Source: an uncultured Sphingomonadales bacterium (GTDB lineage: Bacteria > Pseudomonadota > Alphaproteobacteria > Sphingomonadales > Sphingomonadaceae). From it: a stretch of 6,457 bases of DNA. Positions 6,401 to 6,457 of this stretch are shown here, one piece after another (position 1 is the first letter of the stretch; every line of letters begins with the position of its first letter). The notes beneath the pieces were generated by a model. It saw nothing but the letters and a program-made list of their open reading frames with translations. It ran no database searches and was not told the origin of the DNA. The DNA lies in NCBI GenBank assembly GCA_903893935.1, contig CAITOD010000083.1:1-6457 (forward strand). The letters are read 5' to 3'. The translations under genes were made by a program, and so were the position numbers.

Positions 6401-6457
6401 TGGAGCGGGCGAAGGGATTCGAACCCTCGACCCCAACCTTGGCAAGGTTGTGCTCTA
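6401..6457 (-). tRNA. tRNA-Gly(GCC), 3' part; 5' end beyond the window
   Basis: The minus strand reads a tRNA from within the D arm to an encoded CCA (TGG at 6401-6403 on the plus strand). The anticodon stem CAACC/GGTTG encloses the 7-nt loop TTGCCAA, with anticodon GCC at loop positions 3-5, which reads GGC/GGT glycine codons. The T arm has GAGGG, loop TTCGAAT and CCCTT pairing allowing G-U, and the acceptor 3' strand is CGCCCGC followed by discriminator T and CCA. Both the anticodon and the discriminator U are typical of bacterial tRNA-Gly. About 19 bases of the 5' side are missing, so acceptor pairing cannot be checked. Its 3' end faces the glycosyltransferase gene 260 bp away. Confidence 0.95.

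Noticed and set aside
5462..6445. A 327-codon minus-strand open frame running from the tRNA into the TPR region
   Set aside because: It overlaps the tRNA and lies in another frame over the glycosyltransferase gene. Its Arg/Ala/Gly-rich translation is typical of a shifted reading of GC-rich sequence.
6234..6457. A plus-strand open frame starting ATG at 6234 and running off the window edge
   Set aside because: It passes antisense through the tRNA-Gly, lacks G/C preference at third positions and has no recognisable product.
1..6457. Signs of a mobile island, defence system or retroelement
   Set aside because: No transposase, integrase, reverse transcriptase, nuclease, toxin or inverted terminal repeats can be seen, and base composition and codon use look alike across all three genes.

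Overview
The window is visibly GC-rich, with strong G/C preference at third codon positions and long open antisense frames that come from that bias. Gene content (a CBS-PAS-GGDEF-EAL protein and a TPR-SPINDLY glycosyltransferase beside a tRNA-Gly) and codon style fit an alphaproteobacterium, perhaps of the Sphingomonadales. This placement is inference, since there is no taxonomic marker beyond the partial tRNA.

Layout, left to right: the last 16 codons of an unidentified plus-strand gene end at 51. Three complete minus-strand genes follow, so transcription runs right to left: an MFS transporter resembling the MFSD1 branch (41-1363), a cyclic-di-GMP signalling protein with CBS pair, PAS, GGDEF and EAL domains (1473-3623), and a TPR plus SPINDLY/OGT-type glycosyltransferase (3748-6141). 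A 259-bp spacer with no convincing gene separates the glycosyltransferase from a minus-strand tRNA-Gly(GCC), which is cut by the right edge (6401-6457).

The three proteins are co-directional, but their spacers (124 and 109 bp) are long enough for separate promoters, so an operon is possible and not shown. The 3624-3747 spacer is the most structured non-coding stretch. It holds two abutting 14-bp dyads 50-77 bases upstream of the GGDEF-EAL start codon, and a large stem-loop that overlaps the stop codon of the glycosyltransferase gene.

TPR-OGT-like enzymes of alphaproteobacteria include flagellin glycosyltransferases, and cyclic-di-GMP controls motility and surface life. A shared theme of surface or motility control is therefore conceivable, but no flagellar or polysaccharide gene lies in the window. 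I see no CRISPR array, insertion sequence, integrase, toxin-antitoxin pair or defence module. The window looks like ordinary chromosome with a few points worth checking, and I did not find a clearly new system.
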